This document shows positions 21,883 through 32,504 of a stretch of DNA of 64,000 bases, piece by piece; position 1 is the stretch's first letter, and the number at the start of each line of letters is the position of its first letter. Under the pieces are notes generated by a model that did not search any database, was not told where the DNA came from, and saw only the letters and a program-made list of their open reading frames with translations. Made by a program: the position numbers and the translations under genes. The stretch covers positions 261,757,757 to 261,821,756 of the forward strand of contig CM022298.1 of the NCBI GenBank assembly GCA_011799875.1, read 5' to 3'. The DNA comes from Thinopyrum elongatum (taxonomy: Eukaryota; Streptophyta; Magnoliopsida; Poales; Poaceae).

Positions 21883-23459
21883 TACGTCTCAAACGTATCT
21901 ATAATTTTTTATTGTTCCATGCTATTATATTATCTATTTTGCATGTTTTATATGCATTAATATGCTATTTTATATTATTTTTGGGACTAACCTATTAACC
22001 TAGAGCCCAGTGCCTGTTTCTGTTTTTTCCTTGTTTTTTGACTTTTACAGAAAAGGAATATCAAACGAAGACCAAACGGAATAAAACTTTACGATGATTT
22101 TTCTTCGACCAGAAGACACCTACGAGGCTTGGAGAGAGGGCCAGAAGAATCCTGAGGAGGCCACAAGCCCTCAGGGCGCGACCTAGGAGGGGTGCCCCCT
22201 GGCTTGTGGGCCCCTCGGGAGTCGCCTAACCCTAGTTCCACCTCTATAAATTCTCAAATATTCCCCAAACATTAGAAGCGTCCACCAAAATACTTTTCCG
22301 CCGCCGCAAGCCTCTGTTCGTGTGAGATCCCATCTTGGGGCCTTTTCTAGCACCCTGCCGGAGGGGGATTCAATCATGGAGGGCCTCTACATCAACCTTG
22401 CTGCCCTTCCGATGAAGCGTGAGTGGTTTACCACAGACCTACGGGTCCACAGCTAGTAGCTAGATGGCTTCTTCTCTCTCTTTGATCTTCAATACCATGT
22501 TCTCCTTGATGTTCTTGGAGTTCTATCTGATGTAATCTTATTTTGCGGTGTGTTTGTTGAGATCCGATGAATTGTGGATTTATGATCAGATTATCTATGA
22601 ATATTATTTGAGTCTTCTCTGAACTCTACTCTTTTATGCATGATTAAGATATCTTTGTATTTCTCTTTGAACTATTGGTTTGGTTTGGCTAACTAGATTG
22701 GTCTTTCTTGCAATGGGAGAGGTGCTTAGTTTTGGGTTCAATCTTGCGGTGTCCTCACCCAGTGGCAGAAGGGGTAGCGAGGCACGTATTGTGTTGTTGC
22801 CATCAAGGATAAAAAGATGGGGTTTATGTCATATTGCTTGAGTTTATCCCTCTACATTATGTCATCTTGCTTAAAGCGTTGCTCTGTTCTTATGAACTTA
22901 ATACTCTAGATGGAGGCAGGAGTCGGTCGATGTGTGGAGTAATAGTAGTAGATGCAGAATCATTTTGGTCTACTTGTCAAGGACGTGATGCCTATATTCA
23001 TGATCATTGCCTTAGATATCGTCATAACTATGCGCTTTTCTATCAATTGCTCAATAGTAATTTGTTTACCCACCGTATGTTTTCTTTCAAGAGAGAAGCC
23101 TCTAGTGAAACCTACGGCTCACGGGTCTATTTTCCATCATATATTTTCAGATCTATAAACAAAAAAATCCAAAAATATCTTGCTGCAATTTATTTATATT
23201 TACTTTAGTTTGCTCTTTTATTTATCTTTTATACCTATCTCTATTAGACCTCACTCTTGTTCGTGACCGTGAAGGGATTGACAACCCCCTTTTCACATTG
23301 TGTGCAAGTGTTTGTTAGTTTGTGCAGGTGCATAGATTGGAGAGTTGCTTGTGCTTCCTACTGGATTGATACCTTGGTTCTTAACTGAGGGAAATACTTA
23401 TCTCTACTTTGCTGCATCACCCTTTCCTCTTCAAGGGAAAAATCAACGCAAGCTCAACA
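21880..23459 (+). repeat. NA-1 5' LTR
   Basis: 1580 bp, starting TGATACGTCTCAAACG and ending CTCAACA. TATA box TATAAAT at 22245-22251. The LTR start is nearly the same as that of NA-3 (TGATACGTCTCCAACG), so these are related families. Confidence 0.85.
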
Positions 23460-23477
23460 AGGAGCAGGAAGAATTTA

Positions 23478-23495
23478 TGGCGCCGTTGCGGGGGA
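23478..23495 (+). other. NA-1 primer binding site
   Basis: TGGCGCCGTTGCGGGGGA, about 18 bases after the LTR end. One change from the common TGGCGCCGTTGCCGGGGA. Confidence 0.85.
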
Positions 23496-23684
23496 GGTTC
23501 TACATCAAGCCTACCACGTACCCATCACAAACTCTCATCTCTTGCACTTACATTATTTGCCATTTGCCTCTCGTTTTCCTCTCCCCCACTTCTAAAACAT
23601 TTTCAGAAAAATACAAAAATATTTGCCTTTTTATTCACCTTTTTTCTATCCGCTCGATCTTTTTGTTTGCTTGAACTCATCATC

Positions 23685-24090
23685 ATGAGTGACTTTGGTA
23701 TGGCAGAAACAGATGATGGCCTAACTCCTAAAATTGGACGATCTGGCAATCTGGATGCTAAAACTTTCGTTTTGGGGCAAGGGAATGTTATGGGAAAAGA
23801 AAATATCCAATAATTTTTCAATTGTGTCGGCAATTTGCCTTTTGATAATGCTCCTATACTTAAAAGAACTAAAACTTATGCGGAGGTTGTTTCAGCACTA
23901 GTTCTGAAATTTGAAAATAGATTTATCCGTACCCATCCTACCTTGCAAATATTGTTTTATGAGCTTCCCATTATAAAAATCCTAAAGCTAAAAAGATAGC
24001 TACCCATGTTCTGATGAATGAATTTGATCACATAGTACGGGAAGCTAGGGAAATTTTTGATTTTTATGGTATGAGCCATGAAAAACCGGT
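23685..24090 (+). pseudogene. NA-1 internal ORF, first part
   Basis: ATG at 23685 opens MSDFGMAETDDGLTPKIG and runs 42 codons to TAA (23811). The reading continues recognisably after the stop (LKRTKTYAEVVSALVLKFEN, 23870-23925) but with more frame changes. The protein is not related to any Gag or Pol domain I recognise. The part after Tat-2 (41827-42103) continues it. Confidence 0.55.
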
Positions 24091-25004
24091 TGTCGTGGGA
24101 AACCACGGCCACCTATGGGGCCAAGGGCCCCTTTTGGTTTGGCAGGGGAACTGAGCGCATTGCACAAAGAGTGGAGGAGCGCAGCGTAGCGCGGCAGAGA
24201 TCACACGTGCAGTTTTTACCCAAGTTCGGGCCGCCGTGAGGCGTAAAACCCTACTGCTGCTTTGGTGGATTGATAGTGGATGGTGGTGGAAATGCAGCGC
24301 TCTTGCCCAGTAGGGTTGCCTCAGGGTGAGAGCAGCTACGCGCGTATGGATGTACAGGGGTCCAAATCCTTTCTATGGTTGCCATGGGCCTCCTTTTATA
24401 GATTAAGGGGTCACCACAGTGGCAAATCAGTCATTGTGTACTGATTAGATAGCGAACAGTGCTATCATATCTTTTCTGCAGACAATGCAGTACGCATTAA
24501 ATGTGCCGCTCAGTGTCACATCATGGCCTACCCGGCACGCCTTGCCGGGCTGTTTGGCCACCTTCTCTCCTGTCTTCATGACACGTCACAGGATGGGTGT
24601 CATCTGGAGGTGATTCCCATAGGAAATGGCTGCCATGTGGCAAAAGGCAGCCACTTAGTCATCTCGGGGCTTGACACCGCTCCGATCGGTGACTTGCGTC
24701 ACCGTGAGGTGGGGCGGTGAAGTCTTGTCGGGGCGTTTTGCCTTCATATGCCCCGGCAGGCCTGCCGGGGCGGCCTTGAGGCTTGGTTCCGGGGCAACCT
24801 TGACCTCGCCAGGCTCTCCTGCCCGGCAAGGGAGGTTTTCCCTTAGCGGTGTCTTGCTTCTTGGCTTGACTTGGTCTTCTCAACTTGCCCTTTGATTCCT
24901 CAAAGAGCCTATCTCTTTACCTTGGCCTTGTCTTGGATGTTGCAATCTTGATCTTGCGCCTGTGCACAGTCTGGGCAACAGACCCAGGGTTTGTTGCACC
25001 GACA
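24091..25004 (-). repeat. Tat-2 3' LTR
   Basis: 914 bp. TATA box of the LTR promoter on the minus strand at about 24394-24400. The next bases, 25005-25018, read GGCCTGGGGGCTCC on the minus strand and form the PPT. Confidence 0.92.
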
Positions 25005-26079
25005 GGAGCCCCCAGGCCTGGCCCGAACGAGCTGCCGGGCGTCATCAGGGTAGGCCCTAACTTGTAAACAGGCGAGGGGGAAATAGCCGCTCGCCCTTTG
25101 AGATCTTAGCTTCTTCATTAATCCGAGCTCGGATCAGTTCCCGGTTCTTCCGCCCGTCGCGTAACGCCAACTGCAGTGGGGCCACTCTTGTAATGGCCCA
25201 TGAATGACTTTAACGCACGAGCGAGTAACTGCCAATTCACTCTTCCCACCACGCCCTTATCCCCGGCCACGTATGCTGCATGCATCGAGCGGGGTAGGTA
25301 ACGGAGGTGCGTGGTGCGGGGGAGCGTTAAGGCAGGGGCCTAGTCGTTATGGATTGGTGGAGGATGATGGTGGTTACCCATCGATGAATCAGCCCCCAGC
25401 CCCCAGGTTGCCTATAAAAAGGAGGGGCAGGGGAAGCGGAGTGTTCATCCATGCTCTTCTTCTTTCTACCCGCAATGCCGAGAGAAAGAGACCGGGGCCG
25501 AGCCCGGACTCGAGCTTGAAGTTGGCGATGTCGGAAGCTTGTAAAGGGGCTCAGGGAGTGAGCCTAGTCTGGAGTAAAAAGGGGCGTGGCGGATATGCCA
25601 CCCACGGCGCGGGAGGCCGAGCCTTTCTCTCGCGGGGGCGTGTTTGTCCCCTCCTCCTGGGTGAAGTTCTTGGCGGCTCCGGTGTCCGTCAGGGGCGCAA
25701 CGCTCAGGTTCCTTGGTAATCCCGGTACCGCCCCCCTTGGTGAAGTCAGGGCAAATGCTGAAGACGGCGGCATCTTCCTGCCCGCCAACATGGGAAGCAA
25801 CGCCCCTCGCGGGCCTCGAACGTCGTTGTCGCCCGCAGCTTCTCCGGGGGAGGCAACGGCTCACGGAACTGGCGTCCCTCTGGAGCGGCGGTATTGGAGA
25901 AAGATCGAGGGAAGACAGAGAAGGCGGGTGTCAGGGCGTCAGGTCGGAGTATGATGGCACTGACGCCTTCGTCTCGTATTGCCGACCTGCTGCCTCGTCT
26001 TTCCGCTTTTCCCCTCCCTCCCCGGCACCATCATCACCGGCCTCTTGGTTGCCGGGGAGAGGGCCACTCTCTTGGTGCC
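25005..26079 (+). pseudogene. Tat-2 antisense accessory gene, first part, decayed B3-like protein
   Basis: On the plus strand, opposite to gag-pol, a TATA box (TATAAAAA, 25413-25420) is followed by a pyrimidine-rich leader and ATGs at 25475 and 25528. The reading frames are broken. An open frame at 25586-25954 has FVPSSWVKFLAAPVSVRGATL, and about 25932-25970 reads VRSEYDGTDAFVS. The latter resembles HFEYDGASTLFFKV in the intact antisense gene of Tat-3. The layout (promoter after the PPT, antisense direction) is the same in both elements. Tat-3 inserted into it at 26079. The B3 assignment here is weak; it rests on comparison with Tat-3. Confidence 0.45.
25413..25420 (+). promoter_or_regulatory. 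TATA box of Tat-2 antisense gene
   Basis: CCTATAAAAAGGAG in a GC-rich setting, about 55 bp upstream of the first ATG; position and surroundings match the TATA at 27233 in Tat-3. Confidence 0.6.
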
Positions 26080-26989
26080 TGTCGAATTTCGCGTTCCGCA
26101 AACCCTTGAGAGGTTCGAACTCTAGGGTGTGTGCGAAGAACTCGTCCTCCCCAGTCTGCCTACTCGCTAATCTCACAGCCTAGCTCGACGAACTATAAGG
26201 AAAAGAGACACAGCAGTTTACCCAGGTTCGGGCCACCTTGCGGTGTAAAACCCTACTCCTGCTTTGTGGTGGATTGGCCTCGAGGGGCTGAGGATGAACT
26301 AGTACAGTGGCGAACAGCCTCAGGAGGAGAGGTGTTCTTGAGCTCGAGTGAGCTGGTGGGGTGAGGGTGATCTGAATGATCCGTCCAGGGGTCCGATGTG
26401 AACTCTCCTCTCTATGGTGGTGGCTAAGTCCTATTTATAGTGGCCTGGGTCCTCTTCCCAAATGAAAGGCAGGAAGGGATCCCACAATGGCCAAATTCGA
26501 AGGGAGATAGCTAGTACATGCTATCCTGACAAAAGTAGTCTTCACCTGCAAAAGCCTCTGGTCGTGACGCCGTGGTGGGCTCGGTGATGACCTCCGTCCT
26601 GCCATCCTGGCGGTCTTGGTCTTGTTGCATGGGAATGGAAACCTTTGGCTGATTCCTCGGGACTCCGCGCCTGCGCTTGCCTCTTTAGCACCGAAGAGGA
26701 AACTAGTACACTGCGCCCGCTGGCGCCCACCTGGCCTTGGTCGTCAGGTGCTCACATCATTCGAACCTCACGAGGTGATGCTTGCATAGATATCTCTGCT
26801 CCTCGGGAGCCAGCCTGTGGAGGCCGCTCCTCGTGGAGGTCGTAGTGTCATCCGCCTTGCAAGGCTTGGCCCCTCGCGAGGGTCTTGATTTGTTGTTGCT
26901 GATGCTGGGACATACCAGGCCGTCGATGGAGCCATGCCGTGGGTTGCAGGCAGGCAAGTCTGGGTACCGCCATTCCCAGAATGCCGACA
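26080..26989 (-). repeat. Tat-3 3' LTR
   Basis: 910 bp; TATA box on the minus strand (CTATAAATAG) at 26431-26440. The neighbouring 26990-27001 reads CCGGGGGCTAC on the minus strand, the PPT. Confidence 0.93.
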
Positions 26990-27232
26990 GTAGCCCCCGG
27001 GCCAAAGGCACGCTCGAACTTGGCTTCAAGGCGAAGCCAAGGGGCAAGTGCGGAGCACCGCGGGCCCTAACCGCCTGCGAACTTGGTCGACGCGTGGCAT
27101 TGATGGGACGTGGGCGTCTCCGCTTCCCCATGCCGCATCAGCAACCGTTCGACTTGACAAGACTCTGCTGCATGCAGAGAAAAACCATCATTGTGCGGGA
27201 TCGTGGAGGCCGGCGGTCGGCCTCCCTCCGGC

Positions 27233-27239
27233 TATAAAT
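27233..27239 (+). promoter_or_regulatory. TATA box of the Tat-3 antisense gene
   Basis: GCTATAAATGAGG, 95 bp upstream of the ATG at 27334, followed by a C/T-rich leader (27255-27330) as in many plant 5' UTRs. It points away from the LTR and opposite to gag-pol. Confidence 0.7.
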
Positions 27240-27333
27240 GAGGGGAGGGGTAGAGCCCCCCACACTCATCTCCATCTTCTCGCTGCCCGCTCCTTCTTCT
27301 TCTTCTTTGTCTCACCGTCTTGCAGCAGCATCC

Positions 27334-28149
27334 ATGGCGCCGATCAGGAGATTCTCTTTAGCGAAGAAGGGAAAAACCCCTCAGGAGGAGCCGGGGCCAC
27401 TTCCGCCGAAGAAGAGGCTCGGCCGTCCTCACGACGCCGGCGAAAGGCAAGAGGTGATGTGGCCTTGGTACGAGCGGCCTCCGCCTGGCTTCCCGCTTCC
27501 TCTGTACGCCCGCGCGCAGGGCTCCAGACAGGGCGGTAATGCCCAGCGCCGCGCAGGCCGGGGTCTTGGCGGACTGACCGAGGCTGCGCGGCCAGCAGGC
27601 CGGCGAACCCATGGCAAGGGGACCTCGCGCGAGTTTGTGGTGTGGGCGGCAATGCCACCGCGCATGTGGATCCGGCTCCCGAGGTTCTTCGCCGAGGAGA
27701 TGCCGCCGAGGGGGCCACTTGAGCTATGGCGGCAGCACGCCGGGTGCTGCGGCCTAGCCTCGGGGGCGGAGGTCGAGGTCGTCCCCCCGGGCGACATCTT
27801 CATGACCCGAGGATGGGGCGAGGTCGCCCGCGCCTGCCGTCCAGAGGGGGCCCTCACCATCCACTTTGAGTACGATGGCGCCTCTACGTTGTTCTTCAAG
27901 GTCTTCGATGAGGAGGGCCGGTGTTTGGAGTGCTGCCCCGGGGGAAGCAGTCCGTGTGGTGTGGCCGCGGACATCGAGCCCGCCTCCGGCCTCGTCGGCA
28001 GCTCCTCCAGCAGCAGCGACGACTCCTGGGAATCCAGCGACTCTCCCGAGCCCAGCGATTCTCCATAGTCCAGTGACGACAGCTACGTGCCGCCGAGCTC
28101 TCGCCGTGCCCGGAGCGCGGCAGCGGCGTCCGCTCGGCGTCGTCGGTGA
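27334..28149 (+). CDS. Antisense accessory gene of Tat-3: nuclear-type protein with B3-like domain
   Basis: The ATG at 27334 lies in good context (GCATCCATGGCG). The frame runs to TAG at 28066-28068 (244 residues) and continues in frame after that stop for 26 codons to TGA at 28147-28149. Residues 1-35 are basic with KKGK and PPKKRLGRP, a possible nuclear signal. Residues about 105-205 fit a B3 fold: MWIRLPRFFAEEM, then the WRQH/EVEVVPP strands, MTRGWGEVARACRPEGALTI and FEYDGASTLFFKVFDEEGR. The tail is Ser/acidic (SSSSSDDSWESSDSPEPSD). The part after the stop is Arg-rich. B3 proteins bind DNA; a role in regulating the element or host genes is inference. The situation resembles gene 23 of maize Grande. 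The TAG looks like a recent change. Confidence 0.7.
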
Positions 28150-28290
28150 TGCCCAGCAGCCGGGGTCCCTTGACGTTTTCCTTCTTTTGTTTCCCTACGC
28201 AGAATTGTGACAAACCCCGTGGGGGTATGTAAAAACTGTAATGCTTTTGCTCCAATATTTATTATTCCTAGTATGATGTTGCAACCGCGC
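28150..28290 (+). other. Probable 3' untranslated region of the antisense gene
   Basis: After the TGA come a T-rich stretch, TACGCAG|AATTG (possible splice acceptor), GTATGTAAAAACTGTAATG and AATATTTATTATTCC. AT-rich signals of this type fit a plant poly(A) region. No direct evidence for the end. Confidence 0.35.
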
Positions 28291-28334
28291 ATCTTACTTC
28301 GGCATGGTTCCCCCTTTTTGTTCTCGCGGTAGCT

Positions 28335-28860
28335 TAGTGCTCTACGCCGGCAAGTCCCAGTCCCCACGCAGGCTTCAGCCGTCGCTGGTATGCCTGGTCG
28401 TGATGCCATGGTCAAGGCCAGGAGCTGAGCAGCTCGAGGTCTGGTAAGAGCTCCTGAGGCGCGATGCTCAAGAGGTCCCCTTTGGTGTGCAAGCAGCTCC
28501 CTGGAGGCCGAAAAGGGAAGCGGCATTGCCGAAGCAAGATTGCGAGAATCAAAATACCGGACGATGAGGTTCACTCTGATATGCATGGGTGACTTATCTT
28601 AGTAGATCTGAAGTGATTCCTTTGTGCAGCGCCTGATTGTGCCTTGGCAGTGATGCTTCCAGGTAGGGCTTACGCCGACCTCCCCTTCTCCCCGCTCATC
28701 TAGGTGCTCTATGTCCTCGGGTCTCGACCCTCGAGTGAGGCTCAGCCACCACTGGTATGCCAGATCACGATGCCGTGGTCAAGGCCAGGGGGTGAGGGCT
28801 GGAGAGTCAGTAAGAGCTCCTGAGGCGCGATGCTCAGGAGCCCCCCCCTTTAACGTGCAA
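28335..28860 (+). repeat. Two direct copies of a ~160-bp unit in Tat-3
   Basis: Copies at about 28340-28500 and 28700-28860. Both contain CTGGTATGCC, GATGCC(A/G)TGGTCAAGGCCAG, GTAAGAGCTCCTGAGGCG and CGATGCTCA(A/G)GAG. Spacer about 200 bp. Non-coding. Confidence 0.75.
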
Positions 28861-29379
28861 GCGAATTGCGTGAAAAAGGGATGGCCGGCGGGGCCACCCG
28901 TGGCTAAACTCCATGGATTCTTGTGGGTTAGTCCGAGAGGAGAGTATAACTCATAATCGCGCTTGCTGTCCTGCCGCTGATCTTTCCGCAAGAAGATGAA
29001 GTCACTGAGGATCTGGTGAGGTGACGTGCGCGGGGCAGGCCGCGAGCCAGAGCTCGATCTCTCAGATTTGTCAGCATTGCAGGGATGAACCCGAGCACAA
29101 GCACCGTGCCAGCATGTGTAGCCCCCGTTGCGGAATGAGCAAGAGGTTGGTCAGCAATGCGGGAGGCCGCGGAGGCGATAGAACACCAGGCAAGCAGGTG
29201 ATAACATAAATCAACCCATAGATAAGGTAGAGCTAGTTCTGATAGATGCAAAATGACACATGCCTCAGGGACGGACCCACGCGGCTTGGGGATAATGCAG
29301 CCCGAGGGGCGCCCCCAACTGAACAAACCAGAAAATGTCACCTGGCATCGTTGCTGAAGAGATGTTGGAGTAGCTGAAG
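28861..29379 (-). other. Tat-3 internal region, nothing recognised
   Basis: Moderately GC-rich DNA between the repeats and the RT remnant. No domain can be supported. It is probably degraded or foreign filler in the place of RT-integrase. Confidence 0.4.
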
Positions 29380-29399
29380 ACGCGTGCCGCAGAAGTCGC

Positions 29400-29900
29400 T
29401 CCTCATGAGCCGCCCAGGCCCTGAACCTCGGGAGGTTCTGGGGGCCCGGGGGGCTCGCGAGGATCCATCTCCTCCTCTGATTGGATCGCCCGGCTTCTGG
29501 CCTCATGAGCCGCCAGGACGCCCCGCATGTGGCGCTGGAATGCGACAGCTGCACTCGACAAGCCCAAAGGCATGCAAACATAGCTGTGAGGGGGACCCTC
29601 GCACCGGCCAGTGCGAGACGGCCAGAAGCGCTCCTAAGATGCGGCCCTGTTGAGCCCTAGGATGTTGACACAGACGCGCAGCTCGCTGTCCTCGCCGAGA
29701 CAAGGAGCCGCGCCGGGTGGTGGGCGATGGTCGCCTCGCATAGCTCTTGCCTCCTGAAGCTCCTCGATTGCATTGGTGATGAACTCCTGAGCACCTGGCA
29801 CCTTGTGCCTTGTACCCTCCTGGCGAAAGCGCGCGCTGAAGCACGCCTCCACATGGTGCCCGAGCGCCTCCCTCGTGACGTTGGCCAGGTCAGAGGCCCT
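29400..29900 (-). pseudogene. Tat-3 reverse transcriptase remnant
   Basis: Minus strand. ELRVCVNILGLNRA (about 29640-29690) corresponds to WRMCVDFTDLNKA of Tat RTs. MPLGLSSAAVAFQRHMRGVL (about 29515-29575) corresponds to MPFGLKNAGATFQR. After this the similarity ends; the YxDD motif, thumb, RNase H and integrase are missing. The remnant is frameshifted as well. Confidence 0.7.
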
Positions 29901-30044
29901 CTAGAGGAGAGCCCCCGAGCCCAGCCTGAGAGGGGTGCCGGGCGCGCCTTCCTATGCGAGAGAGGGAGGCACCCCGTCAGTGGGCGCAGGGCCTGAGGTG
30001 GTGTCGCTGGACACCCTGCTCTCCTGAGGTCCTTGGCGGAGCAG

Positions 30045-32432
30045 CTACTTCTTCTTCTTGGGGACAGCCTCAGGAGGGTAGACGGCGCCTTCATCGTCTG
30101 GGTTCTCGACCGCCGCAGCCTGGTAGGCGCGCTCGAGAGAGCACACCGCGTCCTTCTCCTCGCAGGCGACCGTGATGACGCCGCAGCTCCCTGGCATCTT
30201 GAGGACATTGTAACCATGATGAGTCACCGCCATGAACTTAGCCAGGGCCGGATACCCAAGGATGGCGTTGTATGGAAGGCGAATGTGGGCGACATCGAAG
30301 TCGATGAGCTTGGTGCGGTAGTTGTCGCGCTTGCCGAAGGTGACAGGGAGGCAGATTTGCCCTATCGGGGTGGTGGAGCCACCAGTCGCTCCTGAGAAAG
30401 GCTTGGTAGGCTTCAGCTGGTCATAGGGCACCTGGAGTCGGTCGAATGTCTTGATGGAGAGAACGTTGAGCCCCGCACCGCCATCGATGAGAGTCTTGGT
30501 GATGAGCATGTTGCTGATGGTAGGCGAGCAGAGCATCGGGAGAGCTTCGGTAGTTGCCGTACACTTGAGCTGATCGGATGGGCTGAAGGTGATGGTGCAC
30601 TTGGACCACCTGAGCGGACGCATTGCCTCGAGCTTGGGGAGGGCCGCGCTCACCTCACGGGCAAACTGCTTGGAGATGCGATGAGAGGCAGGGGCCTGAG
30701 CGCCGCCCAGGATGCAGCCGATGGCATGAGCCTCCTGCAAGCCCCCGGCCACCTCGTCCTGGTGGTGGTCGTCATTCCTTCTTGGTGGTGGCGGTAGCGG
30801 AGGAAGGCCAGTGTTGCCCTGAGGACGGTCCTCACGAGGCTGGTCTCTCCAGGGGCCCTCGCGAGGCTGGCCCTGCCAGCGGTCCTCACGAGGCTGATCG
30901 CGCCATTCCTGGCGGGGGTCGCAGCCGTCCCAGCATCCTCCACCTCGGCCTCCTCCGCGGCCGTAGCCCCGGTCGCTGCGCTCGGGGTGTCGACCGAGGC
31001 GCCCATCACGGATGGCCCTGAGCTCCTGGCAGTTGTTGGTGTTGTGGCTGTGCATGTTGTGGAAGACGTAGAACGGGCAGCTGCCCTTGGATGACTCTGG
31101 GTGGTTGCAGCCGCGCTTCATCTCTGGTTCGGCCGCGAGCACGGCCGGTCCCTTGCGCTTCACATCCTTGGCTTTGGCCTTCTTCTCTTCTGGGTCAGCC
31201 CCTGGGAGCTCTAGGAGAGAGAGGCGACCTTCCTCAGCTCTCGCACACTTGGTTGCCATGTTGAACATCTCCAGAGCCGTGCACAGGTCCTCATGTATGG
31301 CGAGCTCCTCCTTCATCTTGACATCGCGGACACCATCAGTGAACGCCACGATGATGGCCTCGTCCGACACCTTGGGGATCTTGAGGCGGACGCTGTTGAA
31401 GCGCTGGATGTACTTCTGCAAGGTCTCTCCTGGCTGCTGCTTGATGCGCCGCAGGTCACCCGCAGCCGGTGGATGGTCGCGAGTGCCCTGGAAGTTGGCA
31501 ACGAAATGCTCTCGCATTTCGTCCCAGGAGGAGATCGATCCCGCGGGCAGGTTCAGGAGCCACAAGCGCTCACCATCCTTGAGGGCCATGGGAAACCAGT
31601 TCGCCATAACCTTCTCGCCGCTGTTGGCTGCCTCGATGCTCAGCTCGTAGAGCTGCAGGAACTCAGCAAGGTCGGGGGTGTCGTCGTAGCGCGGAGGCAG
31701 GTCGGGCTTGAACTTCCCCGGCTAGACAATGCTGCGTAGCTCCGGAGTGAATGCGCGGCAACCCACTGTAGTCACGGGAGCCCGTCGTGGAGGTGGAGCC
31801 TGGTCTTGGCACTCGCACGCCACCGCTACAGGCGGCGCGCGGTCTTGACGTGGTGGTGCTGGGAGTGCACGAGCATCTTCTTGCAGCCGTTGCACCACCT
31901 GGCAGCTTTCTTCTTCACGCGCCGGCGCCCTGTGCGGCGGGTCACGCAGCAGGGCCTCGCGCCTTGGCCCAAGGGCGATGTCTTGACGGGGAGGTAGAGG
32001 AGGTGCTCCATGGGCTACGTCACCCGCAGCAGGCGGTGGGTGAGGCAGCAAGCGAGACAGTGCAGGAGAGTCCCCGGCAGCGCTAACAAGCTCGGCGATG
32101 TGGTCCAGCCAGTCTTCGTAGAGGTCGTCGACGGGGCAGTAGCGCAGGAGCTCACGCACCATGAGCAACGCAGCCTGCGCGTTCGCCGGCCCGCGACGAG
32201 CATGAGACGACGAACTAGCCGGAGTCAGCGACGGGGTGGCGGTGCGCCCATCCCGCCGCACAGAAGGGTGCAGCAACGAAGCTTGCTGCTCGTGCCCCGC
32301 GGGGCCGGTGGCGGCTTTCGCCACTGGAGATGGGGGACGGCGAGGGCAGCCGTCTCCCGCAGGCGCTGTCTGAGCGACATGGGCGGCGAGGGCAGCCCGG
32401 CGCTCAGCGCGAGCTCGACGAGTGTCAGCCAT
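30045..32432 (-). CDS. Tat-3 gag-protease, one internal stop
   Basis: One frame from ATG at 32432 (MADTRRARAERRAALAAH) to a stop at 30045 (about 795 codons), broken only by TAG at 31722-31724. Tat-1 has Trp at this place (CRIVWLVKFKPD). Gag core: VMANWFPMALKDGERLWLL, HFVANFQGTRD, QQPGETLQKYIQRFNSVRLK. His/Cys motif: CPFYVFHNMHSHNTNNC (about 31050). Then an Arg/Gly and WRDQPRED-rich segment. Protease: LIDGGAGLNVLSIKTF (about 30480) with the catalytic Asp, and NAILGYPALAKFM near the end. After the protease it ends PPEAVPKKKK. It could encode particle protein plus protease if the stop is read through. Confidence 0.88.
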
Positions 32433-32486
32433 GGAAGCAGTGGAGCGGTGGTGGATCGACCGGCGGGGGAGAGGCTCCGACGCACC

Positions 32487-32502
32487 CCTACCTGGTGTGC
32501 CA
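32487..32502 (-). other. Tat-3 primer binding site
   Basis: Minus strand TGGCACACCAGGTAGG, two bases inside the 5' LTR. Confidence 0.8.
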
Positions 32503-32504
32503 AA

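Noticed and set aside
27429..27974. 181-codon open frame on the minus strand
   Set aside because: Shadow of the antisense gene at 27334; no motif, no start context.
28928..29581. 217-codon open frame on the minus strand
   Set aside because: Out of frame with the RT remnant for most of its length and without a recognisable domain; treated as chance opening in GC-rich decayed DNA.
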